NCBI RefSeq assembly: GCF_022012435.1
Contig: NZ_JAKLUA010000006.1
Coordinates: 186,001 to 250,000 of the forward strand
Source of the DNA: Bradyrhizobium zhengyangense
Lineage (GTDB): Bacteria; Pseudomonadota; Alphaproteobacteria; Rhizobiales; Xanthobacteraceae
DNA: 64,000 bases
Reading direction: 5' to 3'
The notes below the pieces were generated by a model. It saw only the letters and a program-made list of their open reading frames with translations, ran no database searches and was not told the origin of the DNA. Numbering within the stretch: the stretch's first letter is position 1; every line of letters begins with the position of its first letter. The translations under genes were made by a program, and so were the position numbers. This document shows positions 1 through 9,595 of this stretch, in pieces.

Positions 1-2
1 CC

Positions 3-683
3 GACGTGCTGGCCGTGCTCCACGGCAAGACGCTGCCGGAGACGCTGCCGCTGGACGGGCAGACTTACACCATTCCCGCCTGGCACACCGATGCGCTGCT
101 GATCGAGATCGGCCTGATGCCGGAATGGTATCTGCCCGATCGCAACGCGCCGCTGAGCAACGAGAAGCGCGCGGAATTCTTTGCGATGTGGCGCGAGCTC
201 CTGAAGAAACCGCTGGCCGCGCCAAAGACCTGGGTCATCCGCGACTACCACTCGCCCAACCTGATCTGGCTCGCGGACCGCGCCGGCATGGCGCGCGTCG
301 GCGTGATCGACTTCCAGGACACCGTGCTGGGGCCGCACGCCTATGACGTGGTGTCGCTGCTTCAGGACGCCCGCATCGATGTGCCCGAGAGCCTCGAGCT
401 GACGTTGCTGTCGCGCTACATCAAGGCGCGCCGCAAGGATGATGCGAGCTTCGATGCGGCCGGATTCGCCGAGCTCTATGCCATCATGTCGGCGCAGCGC
501 AACACGCGCCTGCTCGGCACCTTCGCTCGCCTCAACCGCCGCGACGGCAAGCCGCATTATCTGCGCCACCAGCCGCGGATCTGGACCTATCTGCAGCGCT
601 CGCTCGCGCATCCCGCCCTCGCGCATCTGCGCGACTGGTATCTCGCCAACGTGCCGCCGCCGCAAAAGCCGCCTGACCGCTGA
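3..683 (+). CDS. Phosphotransferase, AmgK/APH-like (5' truncated by window edge)
   Basis: The reading frame is already open at the window start, so only the C-terminal part is visible (about 225 residues). It has the aminoglycoside-phosphotransferase-type kinase core: RDYHSPNLIWL (catalytic-loop HxxN-like) followed by GVIDFQD (metal-binding DFG-equivalent). In this lineage the gene is typically fused downstream of a TsaE ATPase domain and resembles AmgK, the anomeric kinase for N-acetylmuramate/GlcNAc in peptidoglycan recycling; that assignment is inference from family knowledge. The MurU-like gene at 1216 supports it. The missing N-terminus prevents confirming a TsaE fusion. Confidence 0.8.
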   Translation, partial: DVLAVLHGKTLPETLPLDGQTYTIPAWHTDALLIEIGLMPEWYLPDRNAPLSNEKRAEFFAMWRELLKKPLAAPKTWVIRDYHSPNLIWLADRAGMARVGVIDFQDTVLGPHAYDVVSLLQDARIDVPESLELTLLSRYIKARRKDDASFDAAGFAELYAIMSAQRNTRLLGTFARLNRRDGKPHYLRHQPRIWTYLQRSLAHPALAHLRDWYLANVPPPQKPPDR

Positions 684-772
684 GCCGGAACCGGTTTACC
701 GGCTGTTAGCCATCACGCCGGTATCATCGCCCGCGGGCCGCCGGACAAAGACGGGGCTGGAGCTTGAGGCAG

Positions 773-1090
773 ATGGCGGTCAAGACGGATCATCGCGGGA
801 ATAGCAGGGTTGTTTTCGAACGCGGGATTTCGGCCCAGATGATGGGCATTGACGGCACCTGGCGTCGCGAATGCACCATGGAGGACGTCTCCGAGAGCGG
901 CGCCAAGCTGACCATCGACGGCTCGGTCGAAGGCCTGCATCTGAAGGAATTTTTTCTGCTGCTGTCGTCGACAGGACTTGCGTACCGGCGCTGCGAACTG
1001 GCCTGGGTGAATGGCGACCAGATCGGCGTCAATTTCCTGAAAGTCGGCGACAAGAAGAAAAAGGCGCGGTCCACAGCCGTCGGGGCGTGA
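773..1090 (+). CDS. PilZ domain-containing protein
   Basis: A small protein of about 105 residues with a PilZ-like beta-barrel pattern: DHRGNSRVVFERGISAQM at the N-terminus (the usual RxxxR region appears only in part), then a DVSESGAKL segment matching the D/NxSxxG c-di-GMP binding motif. Such proteins usually sense cyclic-di-GMP. ATG at 773 has an AGG a few bases upstream; an in-frame TTG at 764 would add three residues. The gene lies between the AmgK-like and MurU-like genes. Whether it binds c-di-GMP is uncertain because the arginine motif is weak. Confidence 0.75.
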   Translation: MAVKTDHRGNSRVVFERGISAQMMGIDGTWRRECTMEDVSESGAKLTIDGSVEGLHLKEFFLLLSSTGLAYRRCELAWVNGDQIGVNFLKVGDKKKKARSTAVGA

Positions 1091-1215
1091 CGGCAACACA
1101 CGTCGCACAACCGTCACGGCGGGTGGCTAAGGCCGTTTGAGATGCGGTGCGGCCTATCCTGGTCCGTGTTAGGATTGCTGCAAACGCGAATGATCGAGGT
1201 TCGAGAAGGCTAGGC

Positions 1216-1938
1216 ATGTCCGTCAAACCGACCAAAGCCATGGTGCTCGCCGCGGGGTTCGGCCTGCGCATGCGTCCGCTGACGGACAAGATGCCGAAGC
1301 CGATGGTGCCGGTGGCCGGCCAGCCGCTGCTCGACCACGTGCTCGACAAGCTCGCCCAGGCCGGCGTCACCGACGCGGTCGTCAACGTGCACTATCTGCC
1401 CGACCAGATCATCGAGCACACCGCAACGCGCCAGCATCCGCGCGTGACCATCTCGGACGAGCGCGACCAGGTGCTCGGCACCGGCGGCGGCGTGGTCAAG
1501 GCGCTGCCGCTGCTCGGCGACGCGCCGTTCTTCCACGTCAATTCCGACACGCTGTGGATCGACGGCGTCCGCTCCAATCTGACGCGGCTCGCGGAAAATT
1601 TCGACCCCGCAAGCATGGACATCCTGCTGCTGATGGCGCCGACCGCAACCAGCATCGGCTATAGCGGCCGCGGCGATTACGGCATGCTGCCCGACGGCGC
1701 CTTGCGCAAGCGCAAGGAGAAAGAGATCGTCCCGTTCGTCTATGCGGGCGCTGCGATCCTGTCGCCGAGGATCTTTGAAGGCGCGCCGCAAGGCGAATTC
1801 TCGCTGACCAAAATGTTCGACCGCGCCAATGAGCAGGAGCGCCTGTTCGGCCTCCGCCTCGACGGCGTCTGGATGCATGTCGGCACGCCAGATGCGGTGC
1901 ACGCCGCGGAAGAGGCGTTTCTGGAGAGCGTGGCGTAG
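1216..1938 (+). CDS. murU: Nucleotidyltransferase family protein, MurU-like
   Basis: A 240-residue sugar-1-phosphate nucleotidyltransferase. The N-terminus MVLAAGFGLRMRPLTDKMPK is the GxGxRxxPxTxxxPK signature that binds the NTP, and VNSDTLW is the metal-binding region. By family it would be N-acetylmuramate-1-phosphate uridylyltransferase, acting after AmgK to make UDP-MurNAc in the fosfomycin-bypassing recycling route; the nearby kinase gene supports this, but other sugar nucleotidyltransferases share the fold. ATG at 1216 is preceded by a GGC-rich weak Shine-Dalgarno. An upstream in-frame start at 1147 is unlikely because the added residues are not family-like. Confidence 0.82.
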   Translation: MSVKPTKAMVLAAGFGLRMRPLTDKMPKPMVPVAGQPLLDHVLDKLAQAGVTDAVVNVHYLPDQIIEHTATRQHPRVTISDERDQVLGTGGGVVKALPLLGDAPFFHVNSDTLWIDGVRSNLTRLAENFDPASMDILLLMAPTATSIGYSGRGDYGMLPDGALRKRKEKEIVPFVYAGAAILSPRIFEGAPQGEFSLTKMFDRANEQERLFGLRLDGVWMHVGTPDAVHAAEEAFLESVA

Positions 1939-2028
1939 GGCGCGAACAGCGGGGACGATTTCGGCCCACCCATATCCATTTGAAGCCGCCTCCCTATATT
2001 GGCGCCTGATCCCCGAATCAGGCAGCTC

Positions 2029-5000
2029 ATGCGCGTATTCAGCGTTCCCCTCTCAGTTCCGTTCCTGCGCACGATCGTCGCGAGCCTGCTCGACGGCCGG
2101 CTGGTCGAGGGATTCGAGGCGCGCAAGGAACCGGCGCGGCTGGCGGACGCCACGCTGTACTTGCCGACACGGCGTGCCATGCGCGTGGTGCGCGAGATCT
2201 TCCTTGAGGAAATGAGGACGGATGCCGTGGTGCTGCCGCGCATCGTTGCGCTCGGCGACATCGACGAGGACGAGCTCGCTTTCGCCGAGGAAGGCGAGCA
2301 GTTTTCCGGCGCGACGCCGCTCGAGATTCCGCCGCGGCTCGGCGAGCTGGAACGGCGGCTGACCCTGGCACAGCTGGTCGCGGCCTGGGCCAAGGGCCCG
2401 GTGCTGGCGCCGCTGGTGGTCGGCGGCCCCGCCTCGACGCTGGCGCTCGCCGGCGACCTCGCACGCCTGATCGACGACATGGTGACGCGCGGCGTCGACT
2501 GGGGCAAGCTCGACGGCCTCGTGCCTGACATGCTCGACCGTTACTGGCAGCACTCGCTTGATTTTCTGCGCATCGCGCGCATCGCCTGGCCCGCTCATCT
2601 CGCCGAGATCAACCGGATCGAGCCGGCCGCACGGCGCGATCTGCTGATCGCGGCGGAAGCCAAGCGGCTGACCGCGCATCCGCATGGCCCCGTGATTGCG
2701 GCGGGCTCGACCGGCTCGATGCCGGCCACCGCAAAATTTTTGCACGCGGTCGCCGCGCTGCCGCATGGTGCGGTTGTGCTGCCGGGGCTCGACACTGACC
2801 TGGACGACGATGCCTGGCGGATCATCGGCGGCAGCAGGGACCTGCTGGGCATCACCGAGAATCCCACCTCGAACCATCCGCAATATGCGATGCACGGGCT
2901 GCTCGAGCGCTTCGGCATCAAGCGCGGCGACGTCGAGATCCTGGAGCCGGCTGCACCGCATGGGCGCGATCTCCTTGCTTCCGAATCGATGCGGCCGTCC
3001 AGCGCAACCGAGAAATGGCATGACCGGCTGAAGCAGCCCGATGTGGCCGCGAGGATATCAGGCGGCATGAAGAACCTCGCCGTGGTCGAGGCGCCCAATC
3101 CGGAGATGGAGGCGCTCGCGATAGCCATTGCGATGCGCGAGGCGCGGCATCTGGACAAATCGGCGGCGCTGGTGACGCCCGATCGTGCGCTGGCGCGGCG
3201 GGTGATGGCCGCGCTGACGCGATGGGATCTCGCCTTCGATGATTCCGGCGGCGACGTGCTGATGGAAACCGCAGCCGGCGTGTTCGCGCGCCTTGTGGCT
3301 GAGGCCGCGACCAGGGGCTTGGAGCCGCCGACGCTGCTGGCGATGCTGAAACACCCGCTCTGTCGCCTTGGCCGCGCGAGCGGCGCATGGAAGGCTGAGA
3401 TCGAGGACCTCGAGCTTGCGGTGTTGCGCGGCACGCGCCCACCGGCGAGCACGGGCGGCCTGCTGCGCGAATTCAACCGCTTTCGCGAGGAGCTGGCAAA
3501 GCTCTGGCGCCATGAAATCTCTGCGCTGCACGCCGCCGAGCCGCGGGCGCGTCTCAAGGCGGAAGATCTCGATCGCGTCCAGGCGCTGATCGAGGCGTTG
3601 CAGAGAGCCCTGGCCCCGATCGAAAGCCTGGCCTCGTCAAAACCGTTCGACTTTGCCGAGCTTGCGCATCGCCATCGCGAGATCATCATCGAGCTGTCGC
3701 GCGACGAGCAGGGCATTCCGCTTGCCTTCGAGGAGCGCGAAGGCCTCGCGCTCGCCGGCGCCTTCGACGATCTCCTGCGCGGCGGCACCACCAGCGGGCT
3801 GATGGTGCCGCTGCCTGACTATGCCGACGTGTTCCAGACGGCGTTCAGCGATCGCGCCGTGCGACGGCGTGACAAGCCCGGCGCACGCCTGCAGATCTAC
3901 GGCCCGCTGGAATCGCGGCTGATGCAGGCCGACCGCGTCATCATCGGCGGACTCATTGAGGGCGTGTGGCCGCCGGCGCCGCGGATCGATCCCTGGCTTA
4001 GCCGGCCGATGCGGCACGAGCTCGGTCTCGATCTGCCGGAGCGGCGTATCGGCCTCTCCGCGCACGATTTTGCGCAACTGCTCGGCGGCGATGAGGTCAT
4101 CCTCACCCATTCCGCCAAGGCCGGCGGCGCGCCGGCCGTCGCCTCGCGCTTCCTGCACCGGCTGGAAGCGGTTGCGGGCGCCGAGCTCTGGAAGGCGGCT
4201 GTCCGCGCCGGCGAGAAATACGTGCAGTTTGCAGGCGCGCTCGACCGGCCCGCCGAGGTCAAGCCGATCAAGCAGCCCGAGCCGCGCCCGCCGCGCGCGA
4301 CGCGGCCGCTGAAAATGTCCGTCACCGCGATCGAGGACTGGCTGCGCGATCCCTACACGATCTACGCCAAATATATCTTACGGCTCGATGCGCTCGATCC
4401 GGTCGACATGCCGCTGTCGGCAGCCGATCGGGGCTCGGCCATCCACGATGCGATCGGCGAGTTCACCGAGACCTATGCTGCACATCTGCCCGACGATCCC
4501 GCCCGCGTGTTGCGCGCGATCGGCGAAAGACATTTCGCGCTGCTGATGGAGCGGCCCGAGGCGCGCGCGCTGTGGTGGCCACGCTTCCAGCGCATCGCAC
4601 GCTGGTTCGGCGAATGGGAGACGGCACGGCGCGATGCGATCGAGGCGATCACAGCGGAGACGCGCGGCGAGATCTCGATCCGGCTCGACAATGAGCGCAG
4701 CTTCCGCCTTTCCGCCCGCGCCGACCGCATCGAGCGGCGCCAGGGCGGCGGCTACGCCATCCTCGATTACAAGACCGGCCAGCCGCCAAGCGACAAGCAG
4801 GTCCGCTTAGGGCTGTCACCGCAACTGACACTGGAAGCCGCGATCCTGCGCGAGGGCGGTTTCCCCGATATCGATGCCGGTTCGTCGGTGAGTCAGCTCG
4901 TCTATGTGCGCCTGAGCGGCAACAATCCTGCCGGAGAAGAGCGCATCGTCCAGCTCAAGATAAACAAAGGTGACGAGCCGATTCCACCGGACACTGCTGC

Positions 5001-5172
5001 CGCCGACGCAAGAGCCAAACTGGAGGCGCTGATCCGCGCCTTCGACGACGACAACCAGCCCTACACCTCGCTGAACCTGCCGATGTGGACCAACCGCTAC
5101 GGCGCCTATGACGACCTCGCCCGGATCAAGGAATGGTCCGCGGCCGGCGGCCTGGGGATCGAGGAATGGTGA
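2029..5172 (+). CDS. addB: Double-strand break repair protein AddB
   Basis: A protein of about 1047 residues, the inactive-helicase/nuclease partner in the AddAB complex that resects double-strand breaks at Chi-like sites for RecA loading. The N-terminal half is a degenerate helicase-like region. Near the C-terminus is a RecB-type nuclease core, RADRIERRQGGGYAILDYKTG, in which the D and DYK residues bind metal. No four-cysteine iron-sulfur arrangement is obvious, as expected for the alphaproteobacterial AddB type. ATG at 2029 is chosen because the homologous N-terminus starts MRVFSVP; 1999 is an in-frame alternative. The stop overlaps the addA start. Confidence 0.95.
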   Translation: MRVFSVPLSVPFLRTIVASLLDGRLVEGFEARKEPARLADATLYLPTRRAMRVVREIFLEEMRTDAVVLPRIVALGDIDEDELAFAEEGEQFSGATPLEIPPRLGELERRLTLAQLVAAWAKGPVLAPLVVGGPASTLALAGDLARLIDDMVTRGVDWGKLDGLVPDMLDRYWQHSLDFLRIARIAWPAHLAEINRIEPAARRDLLIAAEAKRLTAHPHGPVIAAGSTGSMPATAKFLHAVAALPHGAVVLPGLDTDLDDDAWRIIGGSRDLLGITENPTSNHPQYAMHGLLERFGIKRGDVEILEPAAPHGRDLLASESMRPSSATEKWHDRLKQPDVAARISGGMKNLAVVEAPNPEMEALAIAIAMREARHLDKSAALVTPDRALARRVMAALTRWDLAFDDSGGDVLMETAAGVFARLVAEAATRGLEPPTLLAMLKHPLCRLGRASGAWKAEIEDLELAVLRGTRPPASTGGLLREFNRFREELAKLWRHEISALHAAEPRARLKAEDLDRVQALIEALQRALAPIESLASSKPFDFAELAHRHREIIIELSRDEQGIPLAFEEREGLALAGAFDDLLRGGTTSGLMVPLPDYADVFQTAFSDRAVRRRDKPGARLQIYGPLESRLMQADRVIIGGLIEGVWPPAPRIDPWLSRPMRHELGLDLPERRIGLSAHDFAQLLGGDEVILTHSAKAGGAPAVASRFLHRLEAVAGAELWKAAVRAGEKYVQFAGALDRPAEVKPIKQPEPRPPRATRPLKMSVTAIEDWLRDPYTIYAKYILRLDALDPVDMPLSAADRGSAIHDAIGEFTETYAAHLPDDPARVLRAIGERHFALLMERPEARALWWPRFQRIARWFGEWETARRDAIEAITAETRGEISIRLDNERSFRLSARADRIERRQGGGYAILDYKTGQPPSDKQVRLGLSPQLTLEAAILREGGFPDIDAGSSVSQLVYVRLSGNNPAGEERIVQLKINKGDEPIPPDTAAADARAKLEALIRAFDDDNQPYTSLNLPMWTNRYGAYDDLARIKEWSAAGGLGIEEW

Positions 5173-8100
5173 AGCTTCCGCGCCCCATCCCCGACGAAGT
5201 GCGCGCACGACAGGCGCGTGCGTCCGACCCGACCGCGTCGGCCTTCGTGTCGGCCAATGCCGGCTCGGGCAAGACGCATGTGCTGGTGCAGCGCGTGATC
5301 CGCCTCTTGCTGTCAGGCGTGCCGCCGGAAAAGATCCTCTGCATCACCTTCACCAAGGCCGCGGCCGCCAACATGGCCGAGCGCGTGTTCACCACGCTTG
5401 GACATTGGGTGACGCTTGACGATACCGGGCTCGATGCCGCGATCCGCGCCGTCGGCATCCCGCATCCCAGCGCAAAGCTGCGGCGGGAGGCGCGAAAGCT
5501 GTTCGCCTGTGCGCTGGAGACGCCGGGCGGGCTGAAGGTGCAGACCATCCACGCGCTCTGCACCCGCCTGCTCCAGCAATTCCCGTTCGAGGCCAACGTG
5601 CCGGCGCGCTTTGCTGTGATGGACGACCGCGACCAGACCGATATGATGGAGCGCGCCAATCTGAAGGTGTTTCTGGAGGCCGCGCGCGATCCTGACAGCG
5701 TCACCGGCCGCGCGCTGCTGACTGCGATGGCAAACGCCGCCGACGTCACCTTCAAGGAGGTCGTGCGCGAGGCGTGCCTGAGCCGCGATCACTTCATGGC
5801 CTGGACCGATGAGGCCGGCAATGCCGGGGCTGCCGCCGAACAGATGGCCGCTGTGCTGGGCGTGGATGCGAGCGACGGCATCGAGGACGTCGAGACCGAG
5901 ATCCTCGACGGCCCGTTCCTGCCGCGGGTGCGCTGGGACGACATCGCCTTCGCGCTCGAGGACGGCAGCAAATCCGACAACGATCAGGCGAGCCGGCTCC
6001 GCGAGGCCAAGGCGTTTTCCGGCGCCGCGCAGGTCGATGCTTATCTGTCCGTCTTCCTCACCGACGACAAGCTGCCGCGCAAGGCGGTGCTGACCAAGAA
6101 ATTCGGCGAGCACAATCCCTCCGTCGCGCGCCTGTTCGAGAACGAGGCGTCCCGCCTGTTTGGATTGATCGAGAAGCGCCGCGCGGTGACCATGCGCGAC
6201 CGCACCGCGGCTCTGCTGCATATCGCGACCGCAGCCGCTGCGAACTACCGCCGCGAGAAGCAGGAGCGCGGCCTGCTCGACTATGACGATCTCATCGACA
6301 AGACTCTGGCGATGCTCGACCGCATCTCCTCGGGCTGGGTGCACTACAAGCTCGACCGCGGCGTCGATCACGTGCTGATCGACGAGGCCCAGGACACCAG
6401 CCCGCGGCAATGGGACATTGTCGCGCATATCATCTCCGAGTTCACGGCCGGCGAGGGCGCGCGCGAAGGCTTGAACCGCACGGTGTTCGCCGTCGGCGAC
6501 GAGAAGCAGTCGATCTTCTCGTTCCAGGGCGCGGCGCCCCACGAGTTCGACGCGCGACGGCGCGAGCTGCACCGCAAGTTCACCGCGGCCGGGTTGAAAT
6601 TCGATCCCGTGGCTTTCACTTATTCGTTCCGCTCGGGCGCCGCGATCCTGCACTCGGTCGACCACGTCTTCCGCGATCCCGCGATCTACAAGAGCATCCA
6701 TTCCGTCGAGATCGGTCATCCCCTGCACAACGCGCTGGCCGATGCCGGCCCGAGCGTGATCGAGCTGTGGGATCTTGCCGAGGCGGACGACCGACAGGAG
6801 ATCGAGGGCTGGCGCGCGCCGTTCGACGGCGTCGCCGTGACCAGCCCCGAGGTCAAGCTCGCACGGCGCATTCAGGCCGAGATCAAGCGGCTGGTCGAGA
6901 GCGGCACGCTGACAGGCCACGAGAACGAGCGACGCCCCTTGCGCTATGGTGACATGCTGATTCTTGTACGCCGGCGCGGCAATGCGTTCGACGCGGTGAT
7001 CCAGGCACTGAAGCACGCCGGCGTTCCCGTCGCCGGTGCCGACCGACTGAAGCTGACCGAGCACATCGCGATCATCGATCTGATGAACCTTGCGGATGCG
7101 CTGCTGCTGCCGCAGGACGATCTGGCGCTGGCTGTGGCGCTGAAGAGTCCGCTGTTCGGCCTCGACGACGACGACCTGTTTCAGTTGGCCCATGACCGCA
7201 AGGGATCGCTGCGCCGCGCACTGGGCGAGCATGCGGCTGGAAACGAGAAATTCGCGACCGTGCTGCGGCGCCTGGAGGCCTGCGAGATGCGCGCGCGCGA
7301 GGAGACGCCGTTCGCCTTCTACGCCTGGCTGCTCGGCGGCGACGGCGGCCGCGCGCGCATCCTGCGCCGGCTCGGGCATGAAGCGAATGACGCGCTCGAC
7401 GAATTTCTGGAGCTGGCGCTGAATTGCGAGCGCAAGGCACCTGCCTCGCTGCAAGGTTTTATGGCCTGGCTGCGCTCCGCCGATACCGAAGTGAAGCGCG
7501 ACATGGAGATCACGCGCGACGAGGTGCGGGTGATGACCGTGCACGGCGCCAAGGGCCTCGAGGCCTCGGTCGTGTTCATGGTCGATACCACGTCATCGCC
7601 CGCGGACTCGCAGCGGGTCCGGCTGATCAACGTGCCGCGCGGCAATGGCGGCGAGGTGGTGGTGTGGGCCGGGCGCAAGGCCGACGACCCAAAACCCGTC
7701 GCCGAGGCGCGCAAGGCAATGCTGGAGGAGACCGAGGACGAATATCGCCGCCTGCTCTATGTCGCGATGACGCGCGCGGCCGACCGGCTGATCGTCGGCG
7801 GCTGCATGCCCGGCAATATGCGGACGGTCCGCAAGCTGAGCTGGTACGACCTGATCGACACCGGTCTATCCTCCTCGGGTCTCGACAAGCAGACGATCGA
7901 GACACCGCTCGGCAAGGTGACCCGATTCGCTCGTGCCGAGGATGTTGCGGCGCTGGGCACACCGGCCGCAGCCGTGGACCAGACCATCACGCTGCCGGAC
8001 TGGCTGCGCACGCCAGCGCCGCGCGAGACACCCGACGACGATCCGGTTCGCCCGTCCGGCCAGCCGGCCGAGGAAGGCCGCGCGGTCCGGTCAGGCGAAT

Positions 8101-8675
8101 CAGTCCAGTCCCGCGCCCTGGCGCTGCAGCGCGGCACGCTGGTGCACCGGTTGCTGCAATCGCTGCCCGACATCGCCGCCGAGCGCCGGCGCGAGGCCGC
8201 GCTCGGCTTCATGGCGCGCAATGCGGCCGACTGGACCGAGGCTGACCGCATCGTTTTGGCCGACAAGGTGCTCGCCTTGATCGCCGAGCCGCGATTCGCG
8301 CCGGTCTTTGCCGCGGGCAGCCGCGCGGAGGCCGCCATCGTCGGCAAGCTCGACCGACCGGGACGGCGGCCGGCGCTGGTGTCTGGGCAGATCGACCGGC
8401 TGGTGGTGACCCCATCAGAGGTTCTGATCGTCGATTTCAAGACCAACCAGACGGCGCCCAGGAGCGCCGCTGATGCGCCCGCCGCCTATGTCAGGCAGCT
8501 CGCGCTCTACCGGGCGGTGCTATCGCGGCTTTATCCCCAAAAGCCCATCCGCGCGGTCCTGCTCTGGACCGAGGCCCTTGAATATATGGAGATTTCGGCC
8601 CCCGCGCTGGACGCGGCGCTGGCATCCCTTCATCTCAGTGTGAGCGTCCTTGACCCGGCAAGGGGCCGTTCATAG
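5166..8675 (+). CDS. addA: Double-strand break repair helicase AddA
   Basis: About 1169 residues, UvrD/PcrA superfamily 1A helicase plus RecB-like nuclease. Walker A is SANAGSGKTHVL at residues 29-40, motif II is VLIDEAQDTS, and motif VI lies in YVAMTRAADRLIVG. The C-terminal nuclease core ends in LIVDFKTNQ. It is the motor subunit of AddAB. ATG at 5166 overlaps the addB stop by 7 bp, indicating translational coupling. An upstream in-frame start at 5133 lies deep within addB and is less likely. Confidence 0.96.
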   Translation: MVKLPRPIPDEVRARQARASDPTASAFVSANAGSGKTHVLVQRVIRLLLSGVPPEKILCITFTKAAAANMAERVFTTLGHWVTLDDTGLDAAIRAVGIPHPSAKLRREARKLFACALETPGGLKVQTIHALCTRLLQQFPFEANVPARFAVMDDRDQTDMMERANLKVFLEAARDPDSVTGRALLTAMANAADVTFKEVVREACLSRDHFMAWTDEAGNAGAAAEQMAAVLGVDASDGIEDVETEILDGPFLPRVRWDDIAFALEDGSKSDNDQASRLREAKAFSGAAQVDAYLSVFLTDDKLPRKAVLTKKFGEHNPSVARLFENEASRLFGLIEKRRAVTMRDRTAALLHIATAAAANYRREKQERGLLDYDDLIDKTLAMLDRISSGWVHYKLDRGVDHVLIDEAQDTSPRQWDIVAHIISEFTAGEGAREGLNRTVFAVGDEKQSIFSFQGAAPHEFDARRRELHRKFTAAGLKFDPVAFTYSFRSGAAILHSVDHVFRDPAIYKSIHSVEIGHPLHNALADAGPSVIELWDLAEADDRQEIEGWRAPFDGVAVTSPEVKLARRIQAEIKRLVESGTLTGHENERRPLRYGDMLILVRRRGNAFDAVIQALKHAGVPVAGADRLKLTEHIAIIDLMNLADALLLPQDDLALAVALKSPLFGLDDDDLFQLAHDRKGSLRRALGEHAAGNEKFATVLRRLEACEMRAREETPFAFYAWLLGGDGGRARILRRLGHEANDALDEFLELALNCERKAPASLQGFMAWLRSADTEVKRDMEITRDEVRVMTVHGAKGLEASVVFMVDTTSSPADSQRVRLINVPRGNGGEVVVWAGRKADDPKPVAEARKAMLEETEDEYRRLLYVAMTRAADRLIVGGCMPGNMRTVRKLSWYDLIDTGLSSSGLDKQTIETPLGKVTRFARAEDVAALGTPAAAVDQTITLPDWLRTPAPRETPDDDPVRPSGQPAEEGRAVRSGESVQSRALALQRGTLVHRLLQSLPDIAAERRREAALGFMARNAADWTEADRIVLADKVLALIAEPRFAPVFAAGSRAEAAIVGKLDRPGRRPALVSGQIDRLVVTPSEVLIVDFKTNQTAPRSAADAPAAYVRQLALYRAVLSRLYPQKPIRAVLLWTEALEYMEISAPALDAALASLHLSVSVLDPARGRS

Positions 8676-8744
8676 GTTGGCACCATGATCCCGGGCGCGA
8701 TTCCATGTCGCGCCGATTCTCTTTCAACCGAGTGAGGTACTCCA

Positions 8745-9065
8745 ATGGCCGTTGGCAAGGTTTCCGATACCGATTTCGAAGCCGAAGTGCTCAAGGCGAA
8801 CGGCCCCGTCGTCGTCGATTTCTGGGCCGAGTGGTGCGGCCCCTGCCGCATGATCGCACCCGCCCTCGACGAGATCGCCGGCGCGATGGGTGACAAGGTC
8901 AAGATCGTGAAGCTCAACGTCGACGAAAGCCCGAAGACCGCGTCGAAGTATGGCGTGATGTCGATCCCGACCCTGATGATCTTCAAGGGCGGCGAGATGG
9001 CCTCCCGCCAGGTCGGCGCTGCGCCGAAGGCGAAGCTGCAGCAGTGGATCACCTCCGCGGTCTGA
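8745..9065 (+). CDS. trxA: Thioredoxin 1
   Basis: A 106-residue single-domain thioredoxin with the redox motif WCGPC (Cys31, Cys34), the buried Asp in VVVDFWAEW and the cis-proline in MSIPTLMIF. It is the cytosolic disulfide reductant for ribonucleotide reductase, methionine sulfoxide reductase and other targets. A GAGG Shine-Dalgarno sits about 7 bases before ATG 8745. It follows addA by about 70 bp in the usual alphaproteobacterial order and is followed by a hairpin terminator. Confidence 0.98.
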   Translation: MAVGKVSDTDFEAEVLKANGPVVVDFWAEWCGPCRMIAPALDEIAGAMGDKVKIVKLNVDESPKTASKYGVMSIPTLMIFKGGEMASRQVGAAPKAKLQQWITSAV

Positions 9066-9093
9066 TCCACGTCGCAGCGCGATGATTTTCCAC

Positions 9094-9124
9094 AACGGCC
9101 GGCGCTTCGTCGGCCGTTTTATTT
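9094..9124 (+). terminator. Rho-independent terminator after trxA
   Basis: AACGGCCG and CGGCCGTT pair around a 9-base loop and are followed by TTTT-A-TTT. The hairpin lies just past trxA and runs into the 3' end of the convergent marR gene. Confidence 0.8.
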
Positions 9125-9595
9125 GCTATCTGCCTCAGTGCGCTCATTGCCTTCGATGAGCGCCTGAAACATCGCAACCAGCCGCTTGGTATCGGAGCCC
9201 AGTGGCGCAAAGAACGCAGCGTCGGCCTCCTCGACCGCCACGACCGCCTTGCGGGCAAGATCACGACCCGCCTTGGTGACCGAAATGGCCTTGGCGCGCG
9301 GATCCTCGGGATGATCGACCCGCTGGATCAGCTGCGCCGCTTCCAGCGCCCGCAGCACCTGCGACGTGGTCATTGGATCGACGCCGCAAAGTTGTGCGAG
9401 CCGCGCCTGGGTCAGCGTCTCGGACGTGGCGAACCACGTCGCCGTTGCCAGCAGCACGAATTGCGAATGGGTGAGCTCGTAGGGCTGAAGCGCCGCTCGC
9501 TGCCGCCGCTGCCACGCGTTCGAGATCTTCCAGAGCAGGAAGCCCGGGCTTTCGGCGGGGCCTGACAGACGTGTCGGAAGCGGCGGCTTCGTCAT
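9119..9595 (-). CDS. MarR family transcriptional regulator
   Basis: A 158-residue winged-helix protein. The central SQFVLLATATWFATSETLTQARLAQLCGVDPMTTSQVLRALEAAQLI region is the helix-turn-helix, followed by the wing DHPEDPRAKAISVTKAG. It overlaps the upstream SRPBCC gene by 4 bp (ATGA), so the two are co-transcribed. The palindrome at 10034-10062 ahead of that gene is a good candidate autoregulatory operator. The ligand is unknown. Confidence 0.88.
   Translation of the reverse strand: MTKPPLPTRLSGPAESPGFLLWKISNAWQRRQRAALQPYELTHSQFVLLATATWFATSETLTQARLAQLCGVDPMTTSQVLRALEAAQLIQRVDHPEDPRAKAISVTKAGRDLARKAVVAVEEADAAFFAPLGSDTKRLVAMFQALIEGNERTEADSK

Noticed and set aside
5313..7544. 743-codon minus-strand frame within addA
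   Set aside because: Antisense shadow of the addA helicase; no ribosome site or recognisable domain.
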